Source: CAZWCE01 sp964632505 (lineage in GTDB: Bacteria > Planctomycetota > Planctomycetia > Pirellulales > Thermoguttaceae). Taken from it: a DNA stretch of 54,411 bases. How positions within the stretch are numbered: position 1 is the stretch's first letter; every line of letters begins with the position of its first letter. Below the pieces are notes generated by a model. The model ran no database searches. It worked only from the letters and a program-made list of their open reading frames with translations, and was not told where the DNA came from. The stretch spans positions 1-54,411 of the forward strand of contig CAZWCE010000021.1 in NCBI GenBank assembly GCA_964632505.1, read 5' to 3'. Shown piece by piece: positions 14,842 through 22,961 of the stretch. The translations under genes and the position numbers were made by a program.

Positions 14842-17800
14842 CTAACGGGGCGGGGATTCTTCTTGGAGGTCGAACAGCCGATCGAAACGGAGTCGCGTTT
14901 CATTTCGGGCCCAGTCGACTTCGGTGAGGAGCTCTCCGCCGGTAGGAAATTTGGCGAGATGGGCCAGCCGGGTCAATTCGTTCGGATCTTCCGGCAAGCG
15001 ATTCGTGCTGGAAGAGTTGAGCAATTTCAGGCAGCCTTCCAATCGACGGAGGAGCCAATAGCTGGCCGAGAGGGTTTCGGCATCCTCCGCTTCCAGCAAT
15101 TCCGCTTCGCGCAGTAGCGCCAGAGCGTCGAGGGTGTTTGAGGAGCGGATCTCCGGATGCTCCTTGCCATGCCGAAGCTGGAGCATTTGGACGAGAAATT
15201 CCACGTCGACCATGCCTCCCCGGCCGCGCTTGAGCTGATCGTCCGGCGAGGCTTTGAGCATCCGCTGACGCATCTTGCGGATCTCACGGGCGAATTCCGG
15301 TCGCCAGGGAACATCGAAGACGAGCCGTCGCACCCGCTCGTCGATTGCCCGACGAAACGACGCGTCTCCATAAACGGTTCTCGCCCGGGTAAGAGTTTGC
15401 CGCTCCCAAAGATCGGCGGTCCCTTCGGTGAAGTATCGAGTGAAGCGATCGAGCGAGACCGAGAGCGTGCCGCCTTTTCCCATTGGTCGCAACCGGACGT
15501 CGATTTCGTAGAGCCTGCCGTGGGGACCGAAATAGTTGAGCCTTTTGAGCACGTTCTGGGCAAGTTGGCTGTAGAACAGTTGATTGGTGATGCCCTCTCG
15601 CCGGCCTCCTTCGGTCTTCCCGTCGGAGTGATAAAGAAAGACCACATCCAAATCGCTGTGGTAGTTCATCTCCCGTCCGCCGAATTTCCCGAGGGAGAGC
15701 ACCGCGACGGGACAAACGTCCACCTCCTCGCCCTTGCTTTTCAAAAGCGGGCGGCCGTGTTTTTCGACCAGCTTCCGGTATTCTCGAAACATGACCTGTT
15801 TGAGGCAGCACTGCGCGATGTCGGAAAGGACCCCGGTGATTTCGCGGATGTCGTTTTTGCCGAGCAAATCGCGTACGCCCACGGTCAACTGATGGTCATT
15901 CTTGAATCCATGCAAGATGGGATCGATGTCCTTGGCGCAATGGGTCAGTTCGTCGAGCGTCCGATCGAGATCTTCCATCGTCGGCAGCTTATTCAGCACC
16001 AGACTGTCCATCAATCCGTCGATGATGCCCGGGTCCCGACAGAGGATCTCGACCAGATAGGGGGCGTAAGCGCAAAGCCGTACGAACAGCTTCAGCGAAG
16101 GGGGGTTCACGCTGAACAGCTCCCACAGCACGCCCTTGCCTCCGGTCGATTCGCTCACCAGAGCCAAGGAAGCGAGGGTCGCATCGGGATCGGGCGTGGC
16201 CGCGATGGCGGGGAGTAGCTCGGTGATGATCGAAGCCAGGAAATGCCGGCATCGTCGCGTGGAAAGGTAGCGGATGTTTTCCTCCGACAACTCGTTGAGC
16301 AATTTGTAGGACTTGCCGATTTCTCGGAATCCGTACCGGGAAAGGACTCGATGGATCGTTTCTTCGGTAGGATTCGGGTCGAAGATCAGATCGACCTCTT
16401 CGCTGCCGGTGTGGTCGTCCTCTTCCCCGAAGGCATCGTGCAGAAGGTGGTTCAGAATGCGGCGGTTGGTATCCGTCTTTTCTCGGTATTCCCTTTCGAA
16501 GAGATCAAGGGCCGACGTTTCCTCTTCGTCTTCGTAGCCCATGCGGATGGCGATCTTGCGGAGTTCCGCCGGGGAGTCCGGCATCAGATGGGTTTGAAGG
16601 TCGAACATGATCTGCAGGCGATGCTCGATCTTCCGCAAAAAGGCGTAGCTCTCCACCAGAAGCTCGCTTTCCTGATGAGAGAGGCATCCGGTTTTTTCGA
16701 GCCGGGCGATCGCCTCGAGGGTGTTGCCGGTGCGGATCTCCGGAAGCTCTCCGCCGTTGAGTAGTTGGAGGAACTGGATGGTGAACTCGATATCGCGGAT
16801 GCCGCCATGGCCGGTCTTGACGTTCCGCCGCTCGCCGCCTTCTTCCCGCGTGCGTTTTTCAATCTTGTGTTTCAGGGCCTTGATGCCCGAGATGTCGGCG
16901 CGACTCAGAAAGCGATGATAGATCCAGGGGGTGAGTTTCTCGAGAAAGGTTTCCCCCAATTCAAGAGAACCGGCGACGGGTCGGGCCTTGATCATCGCTT
17001 GGCGTTCCCAGGTCCGGCCGCGGACATCGTAATACTGCAGGGCATCGGGAAGGCCGATCGCAATGGGACCGCGTTTGCCGTTGGGACGCAATCGCAAATC
17101 GACCCGGTAGACGAATCCTTTTTCCGTGGTTTCCGAGAGGAGCCGCACCACTTCCCGACCGAGTTCGGCGAAGAACTGATTGTTCCGTATCGGACGCGGG
17201 TGATCCGTCTCTCCCGGTTGGTCGTACAGAAAGATCAGGTCGATGTCGCTCGAATAGTTCAATTCCCGGCCCCCATGCTTTCCCAAGGCGAGGATGACGA
17301 ACCGGGCCGTTTCTCCCGACTCGGTTTTCGGGACGCCCCGCTTGTCGACGATGCGTTTCCAGGCCTGTTTCACACCGGCCTCGAGCAGGGCGTCGGCTTG
17401 ATGGGAAAGCTGGGTGGTCACGGTCGAAAGCGGCTGCTCCATGATGATGTCGCCGAAGGCGATCCGCATCGTCTCGCGGTGCTTGAAACGGCGGAGCGTG
17501 CGGAGAACCAGCTCATCTTTTTCCATCACCTGGATTTCACCGAGAAGTTGATCGATCAATTCCTGCCGGGCCAGCGGCCGGCCCTGGGTTTGCCGGATGA
17601 TTTCGAAGTTTTCCGGTTCCAGAATCAACTGGTCGGAGATGTATTGGCTGGTCGAGAAGATTTGCATCAGCCACGGGAGAACTCGGCGATCGCGTTGGAA
17701 GAGCGCTCCGAGCGTCAGGGGGTTGCGCGTGGCGGCGAAGAAGCGATCGAGATTGTTCAGCGCCATATCGGGATCGGCCAAGCGCGGGAAGATCTCTTCG

Positions 17801-17964
17801 CACTGATGGAGCAGATCGCCGAACAGGTCGAGGGAGAGATCGCTTCGGGCAATGCGGAGCAGGTTACTGTGGGCGCGATCCACATCGAGAGCCCCGCGTT
17901 GTTTGAGCCAGCGTTTTCCTTCTTCCGGTTGTTCCAGAAGGGCTTCGAGGTCTTGGCGATCCAT
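14842..17964 (-). CDS. glnE: Bifunctional glutamine synthetase adenylyltransferase/deadenylylase
   Basis: A 1040-residue protein with two nucleotidyltransferase modules, as in GlnE, which adenylylates and de-adenylylates glutamine synthetase in response to PII and glutamine. The first (deadenylylase) module shows GGRELNYSSDIDLIFLYD and YRVDLRLRPNG; the second (adenylylating) module shows GGREMNYHSDLDVVFLYH and YEIDVRLRPMG, each with the acidic metal pair and a following domain with RGGxxDIEF or RGGMVDVEF. The size is slightly above the E. coli enzyme (about 946). It starts 20 bp after the helicase stop codon, so the two genes probably form one operon. Both active sites look intact. Confidence 0.96.
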   Translation of the reverse strand: MDRQDLEALLEQPEEGKRWLKQRGALDVDRAHSNLLRIARSDLSLDLFGDLLHQCEEIFPRLADPDMALNNLDRFFAATRNPLTLGALFQRDRRVLPWLMQIFSTSQYISDQLILEPENFEIIRQTQGRPLARQELIDQLLGEIQVMEKDELVLRTLRRFKHRETMRIAFGDIIMEQPLSTVTTQLSHQADALLEAGVKQAWKRIVDKRGVPKTESGETARFVILALGKHGGRELNYSSDIDLIFLYDQPGETDHPRPIRNNQFFAELGREVVRLLSETTEKGFVYRVDLRLRPNGKRGPIAIGLPDALQYYDVRGRTWERQAMIKARPVAGSLELGETFLEKLTPWIYHRFLSRADISGIKALKHKIEKRTREEGGERRNVKTGHGGIRDIEFTIQFLQLLNGGELPEIRTGNTLEAIARLEKTGCLSHQESELLVESYAFLRKIEHRLQIMFDLQTHLMPDSPAELRKIAIRMGYEDEEETSALDLFEREYREKTDTNRRILNHLLHDAFGEEDDHTGSEEVDLIFDPNPTEETIHRVLSRYGFREIGKSYKLLNELSEENIRYLSTRRCRHFLASIITELLPAIAATPDPDATLASLALVSESTGGKGVLWELFSVNPPSLKLFVRLCAYAPYLVEILCRDPGIIDGLMDSLVLNKLPTMEDLDRTLDELTHCAKDIDPILHGFKNDHQLTVGVRDLLGKNDIREITGVLSDIAQCCLKQVMFREYRKLVEKHGRPLLKSKGEEVDVCPVAVLSLGKFGGREMNYHSDLDVVFLYHSDGKTEGGRREGITNQLFYSQLAQNVLKRLNYFGPHGRLYEIDVRLRPMGKGGTLSVSLDRFTRYFTEGTADLWERQTLTRARTVYGDASFRRAIDERVRRLVFDVPWRPEFAREIRKMRQRMLKASPDDQLKRGRGGMVDVEFLVQMLQLRHGKEHPEIRSSNTLDALALLREAELLEAEDAETLSASYWLLRRLEGCLKLLNSSSTNRLPEDPNELTRLAHLAKFPTGGELLTEVDWARNETRLRFDRLFDLQEESPPR

Positions 17965-17984
17965 GGGCCGTGGTTCCGTCGGTG

Positions 17985-20060
17985 TCAGAGTGCTCTTCGT
18001 ATGCGTCGGACCGGCCGACCGAAGACCGGTTTGGGGTCCTCCTTGGATTTGGTTTCCGAAGCGGGATTGGCGAAGGCTTCGAATCCTTTCAGCTCGACTC
18101 TTTTCAAGAGGCGATTGATGCGTTTTTCGATTCGCGTCAATTCGATCCCCTGGTCGGTCCCCACGAAGGTGTAGGCGGTTCCTTCCCGTCCCATGCGTCC
18201 GGTGCGGCCCACGCGATGGATGTAATCGTCGCTGAATTGAGGGATATCGTAATTGATGATGTGCGAAATGCTCGTGATGTCGATGCCTCGTCCGACCACG
18301 TCGGTGGCCACCAGAAGTTGAACGCGATCCTTACGGAAACGGTCCATCACCCGATCGCGGACCGATTGCGAAAGATCGCCGTGGATCACCCCGATTTTCC
18401 GGTGATGTTTTTCCAGCAGGCGGTGCAAACGATCGGCGCCCCGCTTGGTTCGCGTGAAGATGATCGCCTGTTTCGGCTCCTCTTGTTGCAACAGGTGCAA
18501 CAGCGCGTCGAATTTTCGCCGAGGATCTACCGTGATGTAGTACTGATCGATCGTGTCGCCGGCCACATCCGTTTCGGAGAAGTCGAGAACTTCGGGATCC
18601 TTCATGTACTGTTTGGCCAATCGGACCACCGGCGGCGGCAAGGTGGCGCTGAGCAAAAGAGTTTGGCGTTCGCTGGGGCAGCGCCGAAGAATTTTTTCGA
18701 TATCGGGTCGGAAGCCGATGTCGAGCATGCGGTCCGCTTCATCAAGCACCACCCACTGAAGATCGTCGAGGATCAATGAGTTGCGTCGCAAGAGGTCGAG
18801 CACGCGGCCGGGCGTTCCGATGATGATATCGGCACCTTCGCGCAACCGATGGATCTGCTGGCGAATCGGCTTGCCGCCATAGCAGGCCAGCACCCGAGCA
18901 TCGCGTCCGTGAGCCAATTTCGCCGTTTCATCGCGGACCTGCACGGCCAATTCCCGCGTCGGCACCAGTGCCAGGGCGACCGGAGTCTCACCGGGTTCGC
19001 ATTCATCGAGTCCCTCGAGAATCGGAATGGCGAAGGCGGCCGTCTTGCCCGTGCCGGTTCGGGCTTGCCCCATCAGATCGATGCCCTTGAGCGCGTCGGG
19101 AATAATCCCCGACTGAATCGGCGTGGGTTCCAGGTATTCGGCATGTTCGAGCGAGTCGAGCATCGTTTCGGAAAGCCCCAGTTCGGCGAACCCGCCGCTC
19201 CGCTGCTTTTTCCCCGCTCGCGATTTTCGAGAGGAGGAGCCTTGTCGTGCCGTTGCCGGAGCACGTTCGGCACCTTTGGATTTCTTTTTTGATGGCTTGG
19301 TCTTTGGTTTTTTGGACGTCGAACGGTCGGCAGCGGCGGGACGGGCCCCCTTCTTCCTCTTGCCGGTATCCCTGGAATCGCGATCGTTTCCTTTTTCCTC
19401 GGCAGAGGCCCGTTTTCGTCGATTCCCCTTGCCCTCGGGGGCCGTCATTTCCGATTTCGATTTCGAAGGGGGGCGTTTTCCGTCTCTTTTTTCGGCAGCA
19501 GCCGACTTTCCGGACGTAGCCTTTTTCGGTGCGGTCTCGTTGCGATCTCCCTTTCGTTGGCCTTTCTTACGACGAGCTTGGCCGGAAGACTTTTTGGAGC
19601 GACGCTCTTGCCGGCGATCTTCCTGCTCTTGTGGCTCGCCTTTCTTTCCGGAGGAACGCTTTTTCGAGGAAGCCGTCTTCCGCGATCGTTCTCCTCTGGG
19701 GGAACTGTCCTTTTTAGGAGGTTCGGACGACGTGCGTTTGGGGGATCGCTTTTCGGAGGCCGATTTGGTTCCTGATGGTGAAGTGCGCTTCGAGCTCTTT
19801 TTTCGCTTTTTCTTGGGAGGAATCTCTTCTTCCTGTTCGAAATGGGCGAAATTGTCTTCCAGATTGGTTCGGCCGTAGCTGGGTAATTCCAGATAATCGC
19901 CGTCGTCGAGCGCTTCTTCCCAGGGAATTTCTTCCAGGAAGTGATCGCGGTCGCTCAGCGGGGGAGGGGAGGAGGCGGCCTGTTCTTCGGAGCGATCGGG
20001 TTGAAGACGCAAAGAGGAGGATTTTTTTCTGGAACGTGAGGATTTCTTCTTTTTCGACAA
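17985..20060 (-). CDS. DEAD-box RNA helicase with long basic N-terminal extension
   Basis: A DEAD-box ATP-dependent RNA helicase. From about residue 288 the core is complete: Q motif (PTPIQSGIIPDAL), motif I ARTGTGKT, PTRELAVQV, motif II DEAD in VVLDEADRMLD, SAT in LLLSATLPP, and the C-terminal YIHRVGRTGRMG. In front lies a Lys/Arg/Ser/Glu-rich low-complexity extension of about 285 residues, probably disordered and RNA-binding. The start is uncertain: a TTG at 20060 (giving M-S-K-K-K-K-S-S) is preferred, while a GTG at 20120 adds 20 residues encoded across a 16-bp tandem repeat; neither has a good Shine-Dalgarno. glnE follows 20 bp downstream. Confidence 0.9.
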   Translation of the reverse strand: MSKKKKSSRSRKKSSSLRLQPDRSEEQAASSPPPLSDRDHFLEEIPWEEALDDGDYLELPSYGRTNLEDNFAHFEQEEEIPPKKKRKKSSKRTSPSGTKSASEKRSPKRTSSEPPKKDSSPRGERSRKTASSKKRSSGKKGEPQEQEDRRQERRSKKSSGQARRKKGQRKGDRNETAPKKATSGKSAAAEKRDGKRPPSKSKSEMTAPEGKGNRRKRASAEEKGNDRDSRDTGKRKKGARPAAADRSTSKKPKTKPSKKKSKGAERAPATARQGSSSRKSRAGKKQRSGGFAELGLSETMLDSLEHAEYLEPTPIQSGIIPDALKGIDLMGQARTGTGKTAAFAIPILEGLDECEPGETPVALALVPTRELAVQVRDETAKLAHGRDARVLACYGGKPIRQQIHRLREGADIIIGTPGRVLDLLRRNSLILDDLQWVVLDEADRMLDIGFRPDIEKILRRCPSERQTLLLSATLPPPVVRLAKQYMKDPEVLDFSETDVAGDTIDQYYITVDPRRKFDALLHLLQQEEPKQAIIFTRTKRGADRLHRLLEKHHRKIGVIHGDLSQSVRDRVMDRFRKDRVQLLVATDVVGRGIDITSISHIINYDIPQFSDDYIHRVGRTGRMGREGTAYTFVGTDQGIELTRIEKRINRLLKRVELKGFEAFANPASETKSKEDPKPVFGRPVRRIRRAL

Positions 20061-20069
20061 GGTGAGATT

Positions 20070-20101
20070 CCCGTTAATAAAGGAGCCCGTTAATAAAGGA
20101 G
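20070..20101. repeat. Two tandem copies of a 16-bp sequence
   Basis: CCCGTTAATAAAGGAG occurs twice head to tail (20070-20085 and 20086-20101) at the start of the helicase gene. It lies in the leader if the TTG at 20060 is used, or codes for duplicated residues if the GTG at 20120 is used; 16 bp is not a multiple of three, so copy-number change would shift that frame. Confidence 0.85.
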
Positions 20102-20483
20102 ATGGCCTCCCGAAAGGCACGGAGGCGGCCGAATGAGCTAAATGAGCCGGATGGACGCTCTCGAGGAGAAGATCGAAAGGGGGAACGCGATCGTTTTGCT
20201 CAAAACGACCATCTCCCAGAGGGAATCGATGATGACGCGGGGTGCCATCCAGCTCCTCCAGGACCGGCCTTCGAGCGGTCCCGGCATCAAACAGCGGTGA
20301 TCGAGTTCACGATCCCTCGATCCCTGCTTGCTTTGTACCGCAGGGGGGCGGCGCGGTCAAGGTGGGAACGTCCCCCACCACACAAATACCCAGCAGAAAA
20401 GGGATTTTCTGACGGGGAACCGATCCGCCGACCCTTCGGATACGATCACGGGCGAGCCGTTTTCCGGCTCCGAACTTCATTCC
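20102..20483. other. Intergenic region between sppA and the helicase gene
   Basis: About 380 bases. Open frames here are short and lack ribosome-binding sites. It must hold the helicase promoter (leftward) and the 3' end of sppA, but I see neither a clear consensus promoter nor a terminator. Confidence 0.35.
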
Positions 20484-21581
20484 TCAGTTGGCGTTTCCGA
20501 TACGGATCGGAAGGGTTTGCGGTTCGAGATACCAATGCTGAGCCGAGAACATTTCGTCGACCACTTCCACTTCGAGCGACCGGCTGCTGTGGACTTCCCC
20601 GAAGATCGCCTGGGCGAGGCTGGGAATGCCGGAATAGCGAATCACCTTGTAATCGTTTTCGGCCAAGTTCGCCAGTTCGGCGGCCCGAGCGACGGCATCT
20701 TCCTGGAAACCGATTCGGTCGACCAGTCCGTTCTCGGCCGCTTCTCTTCCTGAAAACGTCTCGCCGGTGGCCAGCGCATCGAGCTTTTCGGGATTTTCCT
20801 CGAATTCCGGTCGTCCCTGGCGAATGACTTCCTTGAATTGCTTCAAATCTTCATCGACTCGATTTTGGATGATTTCGCGTTCTTTTTCTCCCAGTGGCCG
20901 GAATGGAGACCCCATGTCTTTGAGAGGTCCACTGGTGATGGATTCCGATTCCACCCCGATCTTGTCCATCAATCCCGCGATGTTGAAGGTGGGAACCACC
21001 ACTCCGATCGAACCGGTGATGGTCGAACGTTCGGCGAAGATTTCATCGCCGGCCATTGAAACATAATATCCGCCGCTTGCCGCGATCGGTCCCATGCTCA
21101 CCACCAAAGGGACGTTGGTCTCTTCCTTCATTTTTCGGAGTCGATACCAGTAGTAGTCGCTTCCCGAGACGGTCCCTCCCGGCGAGTTGACTCGCAAAAC
21201 CACTGCCTGAATGTCCTCATCCTTGGTGATTTGCTTGATCTGCTTGACAATGAACCCGTCGGTGTCTTCGAGAATCATGTCCTCGATTTGGAGGATCGCG
21301 ATCTTGTTTTCCGATTCCCGATTGCCGGAAACCACTTTTTCGGTCAGGTTTTCATCGGCGATCGTGGAAAGGCCGCCCGAGATGCCGGCGAACATGACTC
21401 CCAGCATCACAAACATCAAGCCGATCAATCCCACGCCGAAAAATACGACCAGCAGACCAAAGAAGCAGGAACGAAAAAAGCCCGAGCCATGGGATCGGGG
21501 CGGGGGCGTCTGGTATGATTGCATGGGTTGGGCCGTGACGGTTTCTTGGTTCGGAGGTTGGGAATGAGCACTATTTTCCAT
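20484..21581 (-). CDS. sppA: Signal peptide peptidase SppA, short form
   Basis: A 365-residue membrane-anchored serine protease of the S49 family that degrades cleaved signal peptides. One transmembrane segment lies at about 39-66. The catalytic serine is in PIAASGGYY, and the general-base lysine is in SGPLKDMGSPFRP, as in the Bacillus-type single-domain SppA; NSPGGTVSGSDYYW precedes. The start at 21581 was chosen because an AAGGA lies about 10 nt upstream and the preceding in-frame stretch to 22145 has no plausible protein character. In a lipoprotein-rich genome it would clear signal peptides released by the signal peptidases encoded at 35466-38934. Confidence 0.93.
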   Translation of the reverse strand: MENSAHSQPPNQETVTAQPMQSYQTPPPRSHGSGFFRSCFFGLLVVFFGVGLIGLMFVMLGVMFAGISGGLSTIADENLTEKVVSGNRESENKIAILQIEDMILEDTDGFIVKQIKQITKDEDIQAVVLRVNSPGGTVSGSDYYWYRLRKMKEETNVPLVVSMGPIAASGGYYVSMAGDEIFAERSTITGSIGVVVPTFNIAGLMDKIGVESESITSGPLKDMGSPFRPLGEKEREIIQNRVDEDLKQFKEVIRQGRPEFEENPEKLDALATGETFSGREAAENGLVDRIGFQEDAVARAAELANLAENDYKVIRYSGIPSLAQAIFGEVHSSRSLEVEVVDEMFSAQHWYLEPQTLPIRIGNAN

Positions 21582-22186
21582 GACGAGAGGTTCCTTATCG
21601 AAGACGATGGGGATGGAAGATCGTGGATTGTGAAGGAAAGATCCCTTTCTATGATACTTCGTCTTTCCGTGACTTGCAGGGGGGGAAGGATTGTTAGGTA
21701 AAATCGGCAAAAAGTGAGGCGAGATAAACAATATGGGTCGGAATTTCGTGGTTTTTTTCGAGGATCTCAGTGATTTATCGTATCCGAGGGTTGTTCGATT
21801 TAGGGAGCGTCTGTTCGGAGCGGTTTTTTCTAGAAGTCGTGAAAAATGCCCTTTTCTGATCTTGGGGAATGCGACATAATTAAGGGCAGTTCCTTTCGGA
21901 AGCAGGGATCGGCAACCGTCTCGGAGCGGGGCGATTCTATCTCGGAGCTTGTTCTTCGGCTCGATACGCGGCGCGGCAATGATCATTCTCGGCCGGAAGC
22001 GTTTCAGGGATCGTCGTGGACCAGAACGAATCGTTTTGGAACGCGGCCGCACGGTCGCCACCGCTGAGGAAGGTTCAAGACCACCTCGCGCGGGCGGGGA
22101 TCCGCTGGAACGACCTTTTCGCCGAGGCGGCCCCGGCAACCACATCTCGAAGCAAACGAGGCATTCACGAAAAAGGAGTCCAAGGA
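21582..22186. other. Divergent intergenic region upstream of sppA and the isomerase gene
   Basis: 605 bases between divergent genes. The first 250 bases are AT-richer. CATAAT at 21871-21876 could be a rightward -10 but lacks a matching -35. No gene supported. Confidence 0.35.
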
Positions 22187-22939
22187 GTGTACATCGCCGC
22201 TTCCAGCAGGTGTTTTCCGAAATTGTCGCTCGACGAAACCATGGAACGGTTGGTCGATCTCGAATTCTCCGGCATCGAAATCGTCATCCGCGAAGATGAG
22301 GGAGCACTCAAACCTTCCGACATCCGCGATCATTTCGATCAAGCCGTCCGCCAGAGCTTGCAGTCGCGCCGCATCTCACCGGTTGCTTTCTTCTACGATG
22401 TCGATCTCGATGATCCTCGTTATCTGGACGATTTCGCCATTTGTTGCAAGCTGGCCAAGGCCACGAAGGTCGTCACGGTTTGCATCCGCGCCTCGGAATT
22501 GGGGACTCCCTTCAACGAGGAAGTGGAACGATTGCGAAAGATGGTCGACATCGGCCTGAGCGAAGGGATCGTGGTCGGGGTCATCACCGAACGAGGACGC
22601 ATGACCGAGGATCCCGATACCATCGGCGTCTTGTGCAAAAGCGTCGAAGGGTTGGGCGTGGCGATCGATCCGAGCCATTTCGTTTACCAGTGGCCCAGGC
22701 CACGCGATTACGATGCCCTCTTGCCCCGGGTCTGCCATGTCCGGTTGCGGGATTCAAGCCGGGAGCAGTTGCAGGTTCAGATCGGGCAGGGGGTCGTCGA
22801 GTACGGACGCCTGGTGATCCAGTTGGGCAAGTCGGGCTACCAGCGGGCGCTCTGTGTGGACATCCTTCCACAAGACGGCATCGATCAGAACGCCGAGCTT
22901 CGCAAAATGCGGCTCTTGCTCGAGAGCCTGCTCATCTGA
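22187..22939 (+). CDS. Sugar phosphate isomerase/epimerase-like TIM-barrel protein
   Basis: A 250-residue xylose isomerase-like TIM-barrel protein without a signal peptide. Visible strands and motifs are LEFSGIEIVI, VVTVCIRAS, GIVVGVITERG, VAIDPSHFVYQ (the aspartate-histidine pair typical of the metal site), CHVRLRDSS, and a late ALCVDILPQ. The GTG start at 22187 was chosen because AAAAGGAG (22171-22178) lies 8 nt before it and the predicted protein then begins directly with strand 1; the frame extends upstream to 22016 without such a site. It is convergent with the GH2 gene. The substrate is unknown. Confidence 0.85.
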   Translation: MYIAASSRCFPKLSLDETMERLVDLEFSGIEIVIREDEGALKPSDIRDHFDQAVRQSLQSRRISPVAFFYDVDLDDPRYLDDFAICCKLAKATKVVTVCIRASELGTPFNEEVERLRKMVDIGLSEGIVVGVITERGRMTEDPDTIGVLCKSVEGLGVAIDPSHFVYQWPRPRDYDALLPRVCHVRLRDSSREQLQVQIGQGVVEYGRLVIQLGKSGYQRALCVDILPQDGIDQNAELRKMRLLLESLLI

Positions 22940-22941
22940 AC

Positions 22942-22958
22942 GAGGTAGCCTCTTTTTT
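22942..22958 (+). terminator. Minimal terminator-like hairpin
   Basis: GAGG-TAG-CCTC followed by six T. The stem is only 4 bp, so termination may be weak; it lies just after the isomerase stop and before the convergent GH2 stop. Confidence 0.4.
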
Positions 22959-22961
22959 CCG

